This document shows, piece after piece, positions 8,241 to 17,493 of a stretch of 64,000 nt of DNA. The stretch comes from Methylobacterium terricola. GTDB taxonomy: Bacteria > Pseudomonadota > Alphaproteobacteria > Rhizobiales > Beijerinckiaceae. The notes under the pieces are model-generated. The model was not told the origin of the DNA and did no database searches. It saw only the letters and a list, made by a program, of their open reading frames with translations. The stretch lies in NCBI RefSeq assembly GCF_006151805.1, contig NZ_VDDA01000001.1:1-64000 (forward strand), read 5' to 3'. The first letter of the stretch is position 1; each line of letters opens with the position of its first letter. Both the position numbers and the translations under genes were made by a program.

Positions 8241-10964
8241 TCAGGCGGCGTTGCGCGGTGCCGCGAGCGCGTCGCGCAAGGTGGCGATGAGGTCGCGGGC
8301 GTCGCTGCCCGGAGCGGTCTCGGCGGCGGGGGCGCGGGGCGGCGGCGCGAAGGCCACCGGTGCCGCCGCGACGCCGGCGAGAGCCCGGATGCTCTCGGCC
8401 CAGGCCGCCGCGTCGGGCGGGCGCGCTTCGGTGGCGGCGTCCGCGGCGGCGGGCAGCGCCGCGGCGGCGAGGCCGGAGATGGCGGCCCGCCACGCCGCCT
8501 CGACGACCGGAGCCTCGGAGGCGGGCACGACCGGGGCCGGCGCCGGATCGGGGACCGGAACGGAGGCGGGCGGCGGCCCTGCGCGGAATGCCGCCGGGGC
8601 GATGGCCGGCGCGGTCGCCGGCACGATGGGGAGCGGTGCCGCCGGCACGGGTGCGGCGAGGACCGCCGCCGGCACGGACGCCGCCGGCTTGGACACGCTC
8701 GCGGCGGGCGCCGCCAGCTCGCGAAAGATCTCGTCGGCGAGAATCCGCTGCGGCGCCGGGTCCACGGCGAGCGCGACCACCTCCGGTGCTGCGGCGGCGA
8801 GGACCGCTTGCGGCATCGTTGCCGCCGCATCCGGCGCGGGCAGGGCCGGCGGCGCGGCCTTGCCGAGATAGGACAGGGCCCGCACCGGCTCGGAGAGGCC
8901 CCAGGCGAGGACGCGCAGGAGGCCGGTGACGAGGTCGCGGTGGCGCCGGCGCTGCCCGAGGAAGTCGCGCAGGGCGCCGGCATCGCCGTAGATCAGGCCG
9001 GCGACGATACGGTAATCGGCGGTGGCGAGCGGCGCGAGGGCGACGACGCAACGGTCCGGTGCCGGGACCGCCCGCACGGCGAAGCGTAGGGCGCCCCCCT
9101 CGGCGTGGAGGCGCCCGCCCTCCGGCATCGCGGGGAACGGCGCCCCGTCGGCCCGGCGCAGGGTCGCGGCCTCGGGGCTCATCCGCTCGACGACGACCGC
9201 CACCCGCTCGGCGCCGATCGCGGCCTCGGCCGGGCGGCCGACCGGCAGGCTCGGGACGCGCTCGTCCTGGCGCCGTTCCGCCACGACGCCGAGCGCCACG
9301 CCGGCGATCACCAGGTTGAAGGCGCACCACAGGCCGACGACGAGCATCAGGCTGGTGACGCCGGGCTCGTAGAGGTAGCGCCAGGCCGCCATGCCGCAGC
9401 CGGCGGCGAGGCCTGCGAAGATCGCGACATACGGCCAGGCGAGGGCCGACAGGTGATCGTGCTCGAGGCTGACGCCCTTGGCGGTGACCGAGAAGCTCGG
9501 CCGCCGGGGCGAGGCGATCACCGAGACGATCGAGCGCGCCAGGAACACGCCCTGGACGTACTCGTACAGCTCGGAGACCAGCGGCCAGCGCACGTGGCCG
9601 TACAGGTAGTTCTGGATCATCAGGTTGGCGACCATGTAGGTCGCCGTGTAGGCCAGCGCCTCGTCCACCGACGAGACGAAGATCTTGACGTCGAAGAAGA
9701 TGTGCAGGAGCGGCGCCAGCATGAAGACGAGCCGCGGCAGCGGGAAGAACCAGAACGTCATGCTCGACAGGTAGGCGAGCCGCTGGATCGGCCGCAGGCC
9801 CGGCTTCAGCAGCGGGTTCTTGAGCATCAGGATCTGGATCATGCCCTGGCACCAGCGCGAGCGCTGGACGATGAAGTCGGCCAGGCTCTCGGGCTGCAGG
9901 CCCGCGATCAGGGGCTTGGCCACGTAGGCGCTGGTCCAGCCGCGGCCGTGCAGGTCGAGGGCGGTCTCGCAATCCTCCGTGATCGTGATGCCGGAGAACC
10001 CGCCGACCGCGTCCAGCGCCCGCCGGCGCAGCAGGGCCGCCGAACCGCAGAAGAACGAGCCGTTCCACTTGTCGAGCCCGGCCTGGGTCACGCCGTAGAA
10101 CATCTCGTTCTCGGACGGCATCCGGGCGAAGGTGCGCAGGTTGCGCTCGATCGGGTCCGGGTTGATGAAGACGTGCGGGGTCTGGACCAGGAACAGGTTC
10201 GGGTCCTGGGCGAACAGCCCGATCGTCTCGGTGAGGAACGAGCGGAACGGCGCGTGGTCGGCGTCGAGCACCAGCACGATCTCGGCCCGGGAGGCGGACA
10301 GGCCGTTGTTGAGGTTGCCGGCCTTGGCGTGCTCGTTGCGGGCCCGCGTCAGGTAGCGGGCGCCGAGATCGGTGCAGAGCGCCTGCAGCTCGGCCCGGCG
10401 CGCCCGGGCCGAGGCGGCCTTCCCGGGGTTCGGATCGGCGCATTTCTGGTCGGTGCCGCCGTCGTCGAGGAGCCAGACGGTCAGCTTCTCGGCCGGGTAG
10501 TCGAGGTTGAGCGCCGCCGCCAGGGTCACGGCGAGGATCGAGGTCGGCTCGTTGTAGCTCGGGATCAGCACGTCGATCGCCGGCAGCTCCGCCGGCAGGG
10601 GGGCGGTCTCGCGCACCAGCGGGTCGGCGGTGACGACGAGGCTGATCGCCAGGATCAGCACGCAGTACAGCTCGGCCGCCAGCAGCAGCAGGCCGAAGCC
10701 GAGGCCGACCGGATCGTCGAGGGAGGGCAGCGTGCCGGTGAGCCGCCAGTAGACGTAGCGGATCACCACGAGCGTCCCGAGCGCCAGGAAGGCGAGCCGG
10801 GGCAGGCCGCGGCGCGGGAAGAGGAGCCAGAGCGCCACCATGCCGGCGCAGGCCGCCCCGCACAGCCAGGTCTGCGCCTCGGCCCCGACCGGCTGGACCA
10901 GGAGCCCGACGGTGACGAACGCGGACAGGGCCCAGACGGCCCAGCGCAGAGCGGACGCGGCCAT
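8241..10964 (-). CDS. bcsA: Cellulose synthase catalytic subunit BcsA
   Basis: This 907-residue inner-membrane GT2 enzyme polymerises UDP-glucose. Visible are N-terminal membrane helices (1-110), the DDG motif (D167-D168), DAD (234-236), TED (329-331) and QRSRW (367-371), then further membrane helices (about 400-560). A PilZ module follows: the RxxxR part is present (R565-R569) but the usual DxSxxG is replaced by RMSPEA (594-599). After about residue 700 comes an unusual Ala/Pro-rich tail of about 200 residues. Start ATG 10964 shares its A with the bcsS stop (TGATG), so translation is coupled. Confidence 0.95.
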   Translation of the reverse strand: MAASALRWAVWALSAFVTVGLLVQPVGAEAQTWLCGAACAGMVALWLLFPRRGLPRLAFLALGTLVVIRYVYWRLTGTLPSLDDPVGLGFGLLLLAAELYCVLILAISLVVTADPLVRETAPLPAELPAIDVLIPSYNEPTSILAVTLAAALNLDYPAEKLTVWLLDDGGTDQKCADPNPGKAASARARRAELQALCTDLGARYLTRARNEHAKAGNLNNGLSASRAEIVLVLDADHAPFRSFLTETIGLFAQDPNLFLVQTPHVFINPDPIERNLRTFARMPSENEMFYGVTQAGLDKWNGSFFCGSAALLRRRALDAVGGFSGITITEDCETALDLHGRGWTSAYVAKPLIAGLQPESLADFIVQRSRWCQGMIQILMLKNPLLKPGLRPIQRLAYLSSMTFWFFPLPRLVFMLAPLLHIFFDVKIFVSSVDEALAYTATYMVANLMIQNYLYGHVRWPLVSELYEYVQGVFLARSIVSVIASPRRPSFSVTAKGVSLEHDHLSALAWPYVAIFAGLAAGCGMAAWRYLYEPGVTSLMLVVGLWCAFNLVIAGVALGVVAERRQDERVPSLPVGRPAEAAIGAERVAVVVERMSPEAATLRRADGAPFPAMPEGGRLHAEGGALRFAVRAVPAPDRCVVALAPLATADYRIVAGLIYGDAGALRDFLGQRRRHRDLVTGLLRVLAWGLSEPVRALSYLGKAAPPALPAPDAAATMPQAVLAAAAPEVVALAVDPAPQRILADEIFRELAAPAASVSKPAASVPAAVLAAPVPAAPLPIVPATAPAIAPAAFRAGPPPASVPVPDPAPAPVVPASEAPVVEAAWRAAISGLAAAALPAAADAATEARPPDAAAWAESIRALAGVAAAPVAFAPPPRAPAAETAPGSDARDLIATLRDALAAPRNAA

Positions 10965-11734
10965 CAGAACCCCGCCCGCATGTCGACGGTGGTGTAGAGC
11001 CCGCCCTTGCGGGTCTGGTCGTGCAGGTAGCCGGCGGCGATGCCGACTTGCAGCGCGCCGAACTGGAACGCGCTCCAATGGGCGCCGACCCGCCACTGGC
11101 GGTAATAATCGTCGCCCAGCACCGCGACTTCGGGTCCGAGGAAGCCGCCCATCACCGCGACGCCGCCCCGCACCCGGCCGTAATAGGCGTTGAAGGTGCT
11201 GGCATAGGTGCCGGTGGCGTGGACCATCGTGCCGTCGGTCGGCCTGGCGTAGACATCGAGCGCCGCCTTGAGGCCGCCGGCATTGCGCACGCTCGCCTCC
11301 AGCCCCGGCATCTCGTTGCGGCGGACGTTGAGGCCGACGAAGGCCGACAGCACCGCCTCGGGCCAGACCCAGCCGTAGCCGATCATCGCCGCGGCCTCGG
11401 CCTGCTGGCCGAGCCCGGTCCCGGTCCGGTACGAGCCGATCAGCGTGTCGGCGCGCAGGCGCAGGCCGCTCGTCTGGAGGGTTCCGGCGGGTGCCGCGGT
11501 CGCGGTGGCGCCGGCGAATTGCGAGCCCTGCGAGCTGACGGTCGCCGCGGTGTCGACCGAGACGATCCAGGCATCCCGGGCCCCGGCGGGCTCGGCCCCG
11601 GTGTACCAGTCGGCCGCCAGCGCCGGCCGGCCGAGACCGGCCGCCGCAGCGACGAACGCCGCCGGGACAAGCGCCCGTTGGACGCACGGAAGGGGGCCGC
11701 GCCGGAATGCGGCGCGGGCGAGAGTGCGGTGCAT
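10964..11734 (-). CDS. bcsS: Cellulose biosynthesis protein BcsS
   Basis: A 256-residue exported protein of the BcsS family, found at the head of cellulose operons in Methylobacterium and Bradyrhizobium-type bacteria. The signal peptide ends near RPALAADWYTG. The mature part is rich in alternating Gly and aromatic residues (for example GYGWVWPEAVLSAFVGLNVR) and ends in MRAGF, like an outer-membrane beta-barrel; a role in the outer membrane is an inference. It is the first gene of the operon, so the operon promoter should lie upstream of 11734 on the minus strand. I could not pick out a convincing promoter there. Confidence 0.85.
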   Translation of the reverse strand: MHRTLARAAFRRGPLPCVQRALVPAAFVAAAAGLGRPALAADWYTGAEPAGARDAWIVSVDTAATVSSQGSQFAGATATAAPAGTLQTSGLRLRADTLIGSYRTGTGLGQQAEAAAMIGYGWVWPEAVLSAFVGLNVRRNEMPGLEASVRNAGGLKAALDVYARPTDGTMVHATGTYASTFNAYYGRVRGGVAVMGGFLGPEVAVLGDDYYRQWRVGAHWSAFQFGALQVGIAAGYLHDQTRKGGLYTTVDMRAGF

Positions 11735-11987
11735 GTCGATACGCCACGAGACCTTGCAACGCCGGCAGGATCGGGCCCGGATCCTTAAGCAGACCTTGCC
11801 GGAACGGGTCGCATCCCGTGCGCGGAAGTCTTACGACGTTCAGGATAATGAGAATCGACCGGATGACTGGCGATGGCCGGTCAAGCCCTGCCGCACCCCG
11901 CATCCACAGCCGCGGCGGGGTAGGCGGCGGTCCCCTGCCGGTACGCTCCGCCCCGATCCGGACCGGCGCGGGATCCCGTCTCCCCGG

Positions 11988-12116
11988 TGGGAGAGGGGGA
12001 GGGGTGAGGGTGGAGACGGCTCCGAACGAAGCTCCGGACGCTCCGTCGCCAGCACGACGGCCAGTGCTTTATTCGGCACCGTCGCCGCCCCCACCCCCGG
12101 CCCCTCTCCCACACCT
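11988..12116. repeat. Intergenic inverted-repeat element
   Basis: The plus strand has GGTGGGAGAGGGGGAGGGG near 11989 and the approximate inverse complement GGCCCCTCTCCCACACC near 12099-12115, enclosing about 90 bp. This CTCTCCCACC-type sequence recurs between genes in methylobacteria, from general knowledge. It lies in the 513-bp gap between bcsS and the hybrid kinase, which contains no credible gene. Confidence 0.5.
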
Positions 12117-12121
12117 TGCAG

Positions 12122-12145
12122 CGATACCGGGCTTGCCCGGTATCG
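12122..12145. repeat. Perfect 11-bp hairpin
   Basis: CGATACCGGGC, a 2-bp loop and GCCCGGTATCG form a perfect hairpin about 100 bp past the stop of the minus-strand kinase gene. There is no T-run on either side, so it is not a classical terminator. It may be a REP-like unit or a Rho-associated transcript end. Confidence 0.55.
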
Positions 12146-12247
12146 TTTGGGGAGGAGAGAGCGCTGGACTTGGGTTCGTGGGCATCTCCTGGCGCGAACA
12201 GCGAGCCGGGCGGCGCGAATGCGGTAGCCCCCGCCCCGCCCCGCGCC

Positions 12248-15064
12248 TTAGGCCGTCAGGCCGAGGCCGGCCGGCGCGGCGGCGGCATCCAGCTCGGCCC
12301 GCAGGCGCCGGGTCTCGAAGGCCGCAGCCGTGCAGCGTGCCCGGGCCCGCGAGAGCGCCATCGCGAAGGCGGACGCGTCGCGGGCGACCTCCTCCTCGCT
12401 GCAGGCCTCCAGCTCGGCGCAGGCCCGGGAGAGCGCCGCGAAGCCGAGCATGCCGGCCGCCGAGACGAGGCCGTGCGCCTCGAAGCGCAGCCGCGCCCGG
12501 TCGGCCGCCTCCCGGCCCTCCCCGACGAGCGCCCCGGTCACCTGGTCGGCGAGGTGGCCGAGGAGGCGGCGCACGGCTTCCGCCGGCAGGAAGGCGCGGA
12601 CCCCGTCGTAGAGCGTCCGGTCGAGGGAGGCCGGCTCGTCCTCGGCGGCCGGCGCCGCCGGGGCGCGGTCGAGCCAGCGGGCGAGCATCGCGGAGAGCTC
12701 GGCGGGCGTGAACGGCTTGCCGAGGTGGTCGTCCATCCCGGCATCGCGAAACGACTGCACTTGGTCGGGCAGCACGTTGGCGGTCATGGCGATCACCGGC
12801 ACCTGCGCCGCGGCGCCGGGCAGGCAGCGGATCAGCCGGGTCGCCATCGGGCCGTCGAGGCCCGGCATCTGCACATCCATCAGGACGAGGTCGTAGGCAC
12901 CGGCCTCGACCGCCCGCACCGCCTGGAACCCGTCGACGGCGACGTCGACGCTGTGGCCGGCCTTGCGCAGCATCAGGCAGGCGAGCTCGCGGTTCACCTC
13001 GATGTCCTCGACGAGGAGGATGCGGCCGGTCCGGGCGGGCATGGCCGCCGCGCGGGGCTCGGGCGCCGCCTGGTCCTCGGCCCGGGGCAGGGTCAGGGTG
13101 ACCCAGAAGGTCGAGCCGCGGCCGGCCGCCGAGATCAGCCCGATCTCGCCCGCCATCGCCTCGACGAGGCGGCGGCTGATGGCGAGGCCGAGGCCGGTGC
13201 CGCCGTAATCGCGGCGGATCGAGCTGTCGACCTGGGAGAAGCGCTCGAACAGCCGGCCCTGCTTGTCGGCCGGGATGCCGATGCCGGTATCGGCGACGGA
13301 GAAGCGGATCCGCTCGCCGCCCGGGCCGCTGCCCTCGTGGCGCAGGGACAGGGCGACGCTGCCGCGGGGGGTGAACTTCACCGCGTTGTTGAGCAGGTTG
13401 ATGAGGATCTGGCGCAGGCGCGCCTCGTCGCCGACGAGGCGGCGCGGCAGGCTGGCGTCGATCGTGCAGGTCACCGCGAGGCTCTTCTCGGCCGCCGCCG
13501 CCCCGACGACGCCGAGGCAGCCCTCGGCCAGGGCCTCGATCGCGAAGGGATCGCGGCGTAAGGACACCGCGCCGGCTTCGACCGAGGAGAAGTCGAGGAT
13601 GTCGTTGACGAGGGTGAGCAGCCCGCCGGCCGAGGCGCGGGCGAGGGAGGCGTAGCGCCGAAGATCCGGCTCCAGCCCGTCCGCCTGCGCGAGCAGGCCG
13701 GTGAAGCCGATCACGGCGTTCAGCGGCGTGCGGATTTCGTGGCTCATCGCCGACAGGAAGTCGGTCTTCGCGGCATTCGCCCGCTCGGCCGCGGTCCTGG
13801 CGGCCTCGGCGGCGGCCTTGGCCGCCTCCGCCGCCGCCTTGGCGGCGACGAGGCCCGCCTCGGCGTCCTTGCGGGCCGAGATGTCGAGGTTGAGGCCGGT
13901 CACCCGCACGGCCCGGCCGCCGGCATCGCGCCCGAGCCGGCCGATCGCCTGGATCCAGCGCACGCCGCCCGGGACTAGGACCCGGAAGGCGATGTCGAAG
14001 GTCCCTCCCCCGGCCACCGCGCCGCGCAAGGCCTTGAGCGCCGGCTTGCGGTCCTGCGGCGCCAGCCGCCGCAGCCAGGCGCCGAGGGCGATCACCGCCG
14101 GCCGGTCGCCGGGCAGGCCGTGCAGGCGGGCGCTCTCGGGCGCCAGGGTGACCTCGCGGGTGACGAGGTCGAGATCGAACAGGCCGGCGCCGGCGGCCTC
14201 CTGGGCGAGCCGCAGCAGGTCGCCGGTCTCCTCCAGCGCCTTGCGGGCGGCCAGGATCTCGTCGATGTCGAGGGCCGAGCCGAGCCAGCCGAGGAGCGTG
14301 TCGTCCTTGCGCAGGGGCTGGAACGAGAGCTGGTGCCAGCGATAGGCGCCGTCGCGGTCGCGCAGGCGCCCCTGCGCCTCGCCGCTGCCGGCCTCCATCG
14401 GGTTTCCTTGCGCCGCGTTTCCCTGCGCCAGACTTCCCTGCAACAAGGCCGCGGCGATCCGCGGCCGGTCGTCCGGGTGGTAGCGCTCCTCCCGCGCCGC
14501 CCGTCCGGGTCCGATCTCGCCGAAATAGCGCGCGAAGGCCGGATTGGCGTAGACGGTCTCGCCGGTATCGGTGCGCTCCATCCAGACGAGCTGGGGCAGC
14601 GTGTCGGCGAGCGCCCGGTAATGCGCCCGGCTCGCCCGCAGCGAGGCCTCGGTGTCCTGGCGCGCCGCGGCGTCGCGGATCGTCGCGATGCGGGGCGCGC
14701 CCGGCGCCGCCTCGGGGGCCGACAGGCGGGTCTCGACCCAGATCCAGCGCCCGTCGGCATGGGCGAGGCGATGCATCAGCGCGCCGCCGCCGGCGACGAT
14801 CGACGCCAGGCCGGCCCGGTCCTCGGGATGGACGAGGTCGGCCAGGGCCAAGCCCGCCAGGGTGTCGGGCGGGCGCCCGGTCAGGGCGCGGCTCGCCGCC
14901 GAGGCGCGGACGAGCCGGCCGCCGCGATCGATCTCGGCGACGAGGTCGGGACAGGCGGCGAGCCACCGCTCGGCGCGGCCGCCCCCGAACAGCCGCCCGA
15001 GGGCGGCGCGCCAGCCGGAGCGCCCCTCACGCAAGGCCGCACACTCCAAGATCGTACGCGTCAT
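12248..15064 (-). CDS. Hybrid sensor histidine kinase (PAS x3, HisKA, HATPase, REC, HPt)
   Basis: A 938-residue cytoplasmic-looking kinase without obvious membrane helices. Three PAS-like segments occupy about 33-135, 145-275 and 285-400, followed by an alanine-rich coil (about 400-432). The HisKA box MSHEIRTPLNA carries H442. HATPase motifs are NLLNNAVKFT (N box, about 556-565), ADTGIGIPA and GGTGLGLAIS. A receiver with D730 and K783 follows, then an HPt domain with H864. All sites of an intramolecular phosphorelay are therefore present. The response-regulator gene beyond the cellulose operon also ends in an HPt and could be a partner; that link is inferred. Confidence 0.93.
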   Translation of the reverse strand: MTRTILECAALREGRSGWRAALGRLFGGGRAERWLAACPDLVAEIDRGGRLVRASAASRALTGRPPDTLAGLALADLVHPEDRAGLASIVAGGGALMHRLAHADGRWIWVETRLSAPEAAPGAPRIATIRDAAARQDTEASLRASRAHYRALADTLPQLVWMERTDTGETVYANPAFARYFGEIGPGRAAREERYHPDDRPRIAAALLQGSLAQGNAAQGNPMEAGSGEAQGRLRDRDGAYRWHQLSFQPLRKDDTLLGWLGSALDIDEILAARKALEETGDLLRLAQEAAGAGLFDLDLVTREVTLAPESARLHGLPGDRPAVIALGAWLRRLAPQDRKPALKALRGAVAGGGTFDIAFRVLVPGGVRWIQAIGRLGRDAGGRAVRVTGLNLDISARKDAEAGLVAAKAAAEAAKAAAEAARTAAERANAAKTDFLSAMSHEIRTPLNAVIGFTGLLAQADGLEPDLRRYASLARASAGGLLTLVNDILDFSSVEAGAVSLRRDPFAIEALAEGCLGVVGAAAAEKSLAVTCTIDASLPRRLVGDEARLRQILINLLNNAVKFTPRGSVALSLRHEGSGPGGERIRFSVADTGIGIPADKQGRLFERFSQVDSSIRRDYGGTGLGLAISRRLVEAMAGEIGLISAAGRGSTFWVTLTLPRAEDQAAPEPRAAAMPARTGRILLVEDIEVNRELACLMLRKAGHSVDVAVDGFQAVRAVEAGAYDLVLMDVQMPGLDGPMATRLIRCLPGAAAQVPVIAMTANVLPDQVQSFRDAGMDDHLGKPFTPAELSAMLARWLDRAPAAPAAEDEPASLDRTLYDGVRAFLPAEAVRRLLGHLADQVTGALVGEGREAADRARLRFEAHGLVSAAGMLGFAALSRACAELEACSEEEVARDASAFAMALSRARARCTAAAFETRRLRAELDAAAAPAGLGLTA

Positions 15065-15223
15065 GCCCCTGCGAGGCCGGACGCCCGCCCGGGGCCGCCG
15101 CGCCCACCCTCGTCCTTCGCACCCGGAGGACCACCGGATTCGGCTTCGTCTCGGAACCCATGGTCATGCCGGCGGCGGTCTCGGGGAGAGCGAAAATGTC
15201 GAATGATGGTTAACCAACAATCA

Positions 15224-15238
15224 TTAAACGAGACTTAA
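15224..15238. promoter_or_regulatory. CtrA-type binding site (TTAA-N7-TTAA)
   Basis: TTAA-ACGAGAC-TTAA exactly matches the full CtrA consensus of alphaproteobacteria. It lies 24 bp upstream of the PilZ start codon and about 160 bp upstream of the divergent hybrid kinase, and a third TTAA (15210-15213) is adjacent. The position suggests cell-cycle control of the PilZ gene, either activation or repression. Confidence 0.6.
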
Positions 15239-15262
15239 CCTATCCCTGCGAGAGAACCGGGC

Positions 15263-15673
15263 ATGAACGCGATGCTCCATACGCCACAGATCGGTTCGGC
15301 CTCCCCGGCATCGGCGGCGCTCGCCGCAGGGGCGAGGAGCGATGCCGCGCGGGACGGCGCCGAGCGGCGTCGCGACCGACGCTTTCCGGTCACGCTGTCG
15401 GCGCGGCTGCGCCATGGCGGCCGGAGCTACCGCACCGAGATCCTGAACCTGAGCCGCGGTGGCCTGCTGCTGGCGCCGGTGACGACCGCCCCGCTCCTGC
15501 CCGGCGCCTCGATCCGCATCGAGGCGGCCTCGATCGGCGAGGTCGAGGCCCGCGTGGTCAGCCTGAGCGCGCTCGGGATCCATGTCCGGGTCGACGACAC
15601 CTCCGAGCGGTTCCAGAACGCCCTGGTGCGGCTCGCCCGGCTGACCCGGATCTGGACGGCGCCGGGGGCGTGA
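15263..15673 (+). CDS. PilZ-domain c-di-GMP-binding protein
   Basis: A 136-residue protein made of a low-complexity N-terminus and one PilZ domain. Both ligand motifs are visible: ERRRDRRFPV (RxxxR, about residues 34-43) and LNLSRGGLLL (NxSxxG, about 61-70). Such single-domain proteins act as diffusible c-di-GMP receptors. It stands alone with a CtrA box in front of it and diverges from the hybrid kinase. Its target cannot be told from sequence, although the nearby cellulose operon is an obvious candidate. Confidence 0.88.
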   Translation: MNAMLHTPQIGSASPASAALAAGARSDAARDGAERRRDRRFPVTLSARLRHGGRSYRTEILNLSRGGLLLAPVTTAPLLPGASIRIEAASIGEVEARVVSLSALGIHVRVDDTSERFQNALVRLARLTRIWTAPGA

Positions 15674-16143
15674 GCGGGACGCCGGGCTGACCGGCCCGGC
15701 CGCCCGGCAGGCTCGCACGACGGGACCGCGCCATGCGCGGTGCGGCGGATGGTTTCGCAAGGCGGATTTCGGCTTCGCTCAGGGGCGCGAAGCCGGAGGC
15801 TCCACCGCGCCGGCTGGTGGTGCGAGGTCCGGCAGGACTCGTCCGCGAACCGTATACCGCCAGCGGTGGAACGCGGGACGAAGCGGGAGCGGCCGAGATC
15901 AGGGCTCATCGGTCACAGGAAGGCGCACGCGTCGCGTGGCTTCGCCGCCCCGTGGGGGCCGCCTCCGCTCCGTCGTCCGCTGGTCTGCCGCTACGCCTCG
16001 GCCCGAACGGCTGCCGGGGCGATCGTCGCGGCCCGTCTCATGGGTGGCGTCATGGCCCCCTCCGCTCTCGCCTCCCCGCTGCTGCGGGAGGACGCGAGGC
16101 AGGGTGATCCCGCCGGCGCCCGCCGTCAAGCGGCCGCACCGCG
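15674..16143. other. Non-coding gap of 470 bp
   Basis: No credible gene is seen; open frames here are GC-driven and run into the neighbouring glycosyltransferase. Near 16071-16092 a CTCCCCGC/GCGGGAG hairpin lies 50-70 bp downstream of the minus-strand glycosyltransferase stop and could end its transcript, but no T-run follows. Confidence 0.5.
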
Positions 16144-17304
16144 TCATGCCGCCGAGGCATCGGTGCCGAGGCGGGCGGGCTTGGTCCGGATGTCCCTGGA
16201 GCGGATGTCCATGGCGTTGCCGCGCCAGACGATGTCGCGGGCGACCCAGGCGGCGAGCCAGATCGGGACGAACAGGAGGTCGCGGGCGAAGCAGGCGAGC
16301 GGCCAGCGCCAGGAGCGCGGCCAGCCGTTGCGGGCGGCGAGCCGCCACTCGGCGCCGTACCAGGCCGCCGCCGTGCCGAGCATCGCCGCGACGCCCGACA
16401 GGCCGCCCCCCGCCGCCAGATAGGCCGCCAGCATCGGGACGACCGCGCCGGTGCCGATCTCCGGGGCGAAGAACAGCGGGAAGGTGACGCGGCGCAGCCG
16501 TGCCCAGCGCAGCTGGCGCGACCACACCTCGGCGGCCCGCCGGGGGCCGAGCGGCTGGGCGAAGGGCGAGGCGACGAGGTGGACCCGCCGGCCCATCGCC
16601 CGCACCAGCTTGGTCGCGGCGGCATCCTCGGCGATCTCGGCGCCGAGCGCCCGGATGCCGCCCTGCGAGTCCAGCAGCGGCCGGTGCCAGAGCATGCTCT
16701 TGCCCTGCGCGAAGCCCAGGCCCAGCGCCTCGCCGACATATTGCCAGCGGGCCTGGAGGGTGTTGAGGAAGGCGCACTCGACCTCGGCCCAGAAGCTGCC
16801 GGGCCGCGTGCCGACCGGGGTCGAGCAGACGAGGCCGGTCTCGGGGCGCCAGGCGGCGCGCAGGCGCTGGATGTAGTCGCTAGGCATCAGCACGTTCGAA
16901 TCGGCCAGCACGATCCAGTCGTGGCGCGCGGCCTCCCAGCCGCGAATGCAGTTGTTGAGCTTCGGGTTGTCGCTCACCCGCTCGTCGCCGACGATCAGCC
17001 GGGCCGGCACGGAGGGATGACGGGCGATCAGCCGCTCGACCAGCGGCACGATCGGGTCGGTGGCGCGGGCGACGCAGAAGATCAGCTCGTAGGCCGGGTA
17101 GGACAGGCGGAAGCCCGAGGCCAGGGTCTCCTCGCTGTAGGTCTCGAGGCCGCAGACCGGCCGCACGACCGTGACCGGCGCCTCCGCGAGCCCGGCCGGC
17201 TCGGGATCCGGCCGGCCGAGGCGGCGCAGCGCGATGGCGAGGCTCGCGAGGTTGATCAGCGTGAGGGCGAGGCAGATGATGGCGGCGATGCCGGTACCGG
17301 TCAT
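16144..17304 (-). CDS. Ceramide glucosyltransferase-like GT21 family protein
   Basis: A 386-residue membrane glycosyltransferase: one N-terminal helix (5-27), a GT-A catalytic domain with the conserved TVVRPVCGLE, VGDERVSDNPKLNNC, ADSNVLMPSDYI and QLRWARLRR (QxxRW-like) motifs, then two or three C-terminal membrane segments. GT21 enzymes glycosylate ceramide; the related HpnI acts in hopanoid lipid synthesis. No hopanoid or sphingolipid genes lie next to it, so the acceptor is uncertain. The start at 17304 has a strong GGGAGGA ribosome-binding site. Confidence 0.85.
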   Translation of the reverse strand: MTGTGIAAIICLALTLINLASLAIALRRLGRPDPEPAGLAEAPVTVVRPVCGLETYSEETLASGFRLSYPAYELIFCVARATDPIVPLVERLIARHPSVPARLIVGDERVSDNPKLNNCIRGWEAARHDWIVLADSNVLMPSDYIQRLRAAWRPETGLVCSTPVGTRPGSFWAEVECAFLNTLQARWQYVGEALGLGFAQGKSMLWHRPLLDSQGGIRALGAEIAEDAAATKLVRAMGRRVHLVASPFAQPLGPRRAAEVWSRQLRWARLRRVTFPLFFAPEIGTGAVVPMLAAYLAAGGGLSGVAAMLGTAAAWYGAEWRLAARNGWPRSWRWPLACFARDLLFVPIWLAAWVARDIVWRGNAMDIRSRDIRTKPARLGTDASAA

Positions 17305-17493
17305 GCGAGTCCTCCCGGGCCGGTGCCGACCCGGGCCCTGTCCTCCCCTCAAACAGGCGGGCTGTTGCAACCGTATGACGGTGCCGCCGTCCCGGGCGCG
17401 GCGGTCCCGGCGATGTGCCTCGCGGGCATCGCCCTGGACCCGGCCTCCGGCCAAGCTAGATCTGACCTCATCCCTGAACCCGAAGGGCCCGGC

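Noticed and set aside
5976..9089. Open frame of over 1000 codons on the plus strand opposite bcsB/bcsA
   Set aside because: It is a shadow of GC-rich codon use in bcsB and bcsA: Gly/Arg/Ala-rich, without any domain, while the opposite strand has full conserved motifs.
15740..16423. Plus-strand frame of 227 codons in the gap before the glycosyltransferase gene
   Set aside because: Composition is Arg/Ala/Pro noise, it runs antisense into the glycosyltransferase gene, and no ribosome-binding site or homology is visible.
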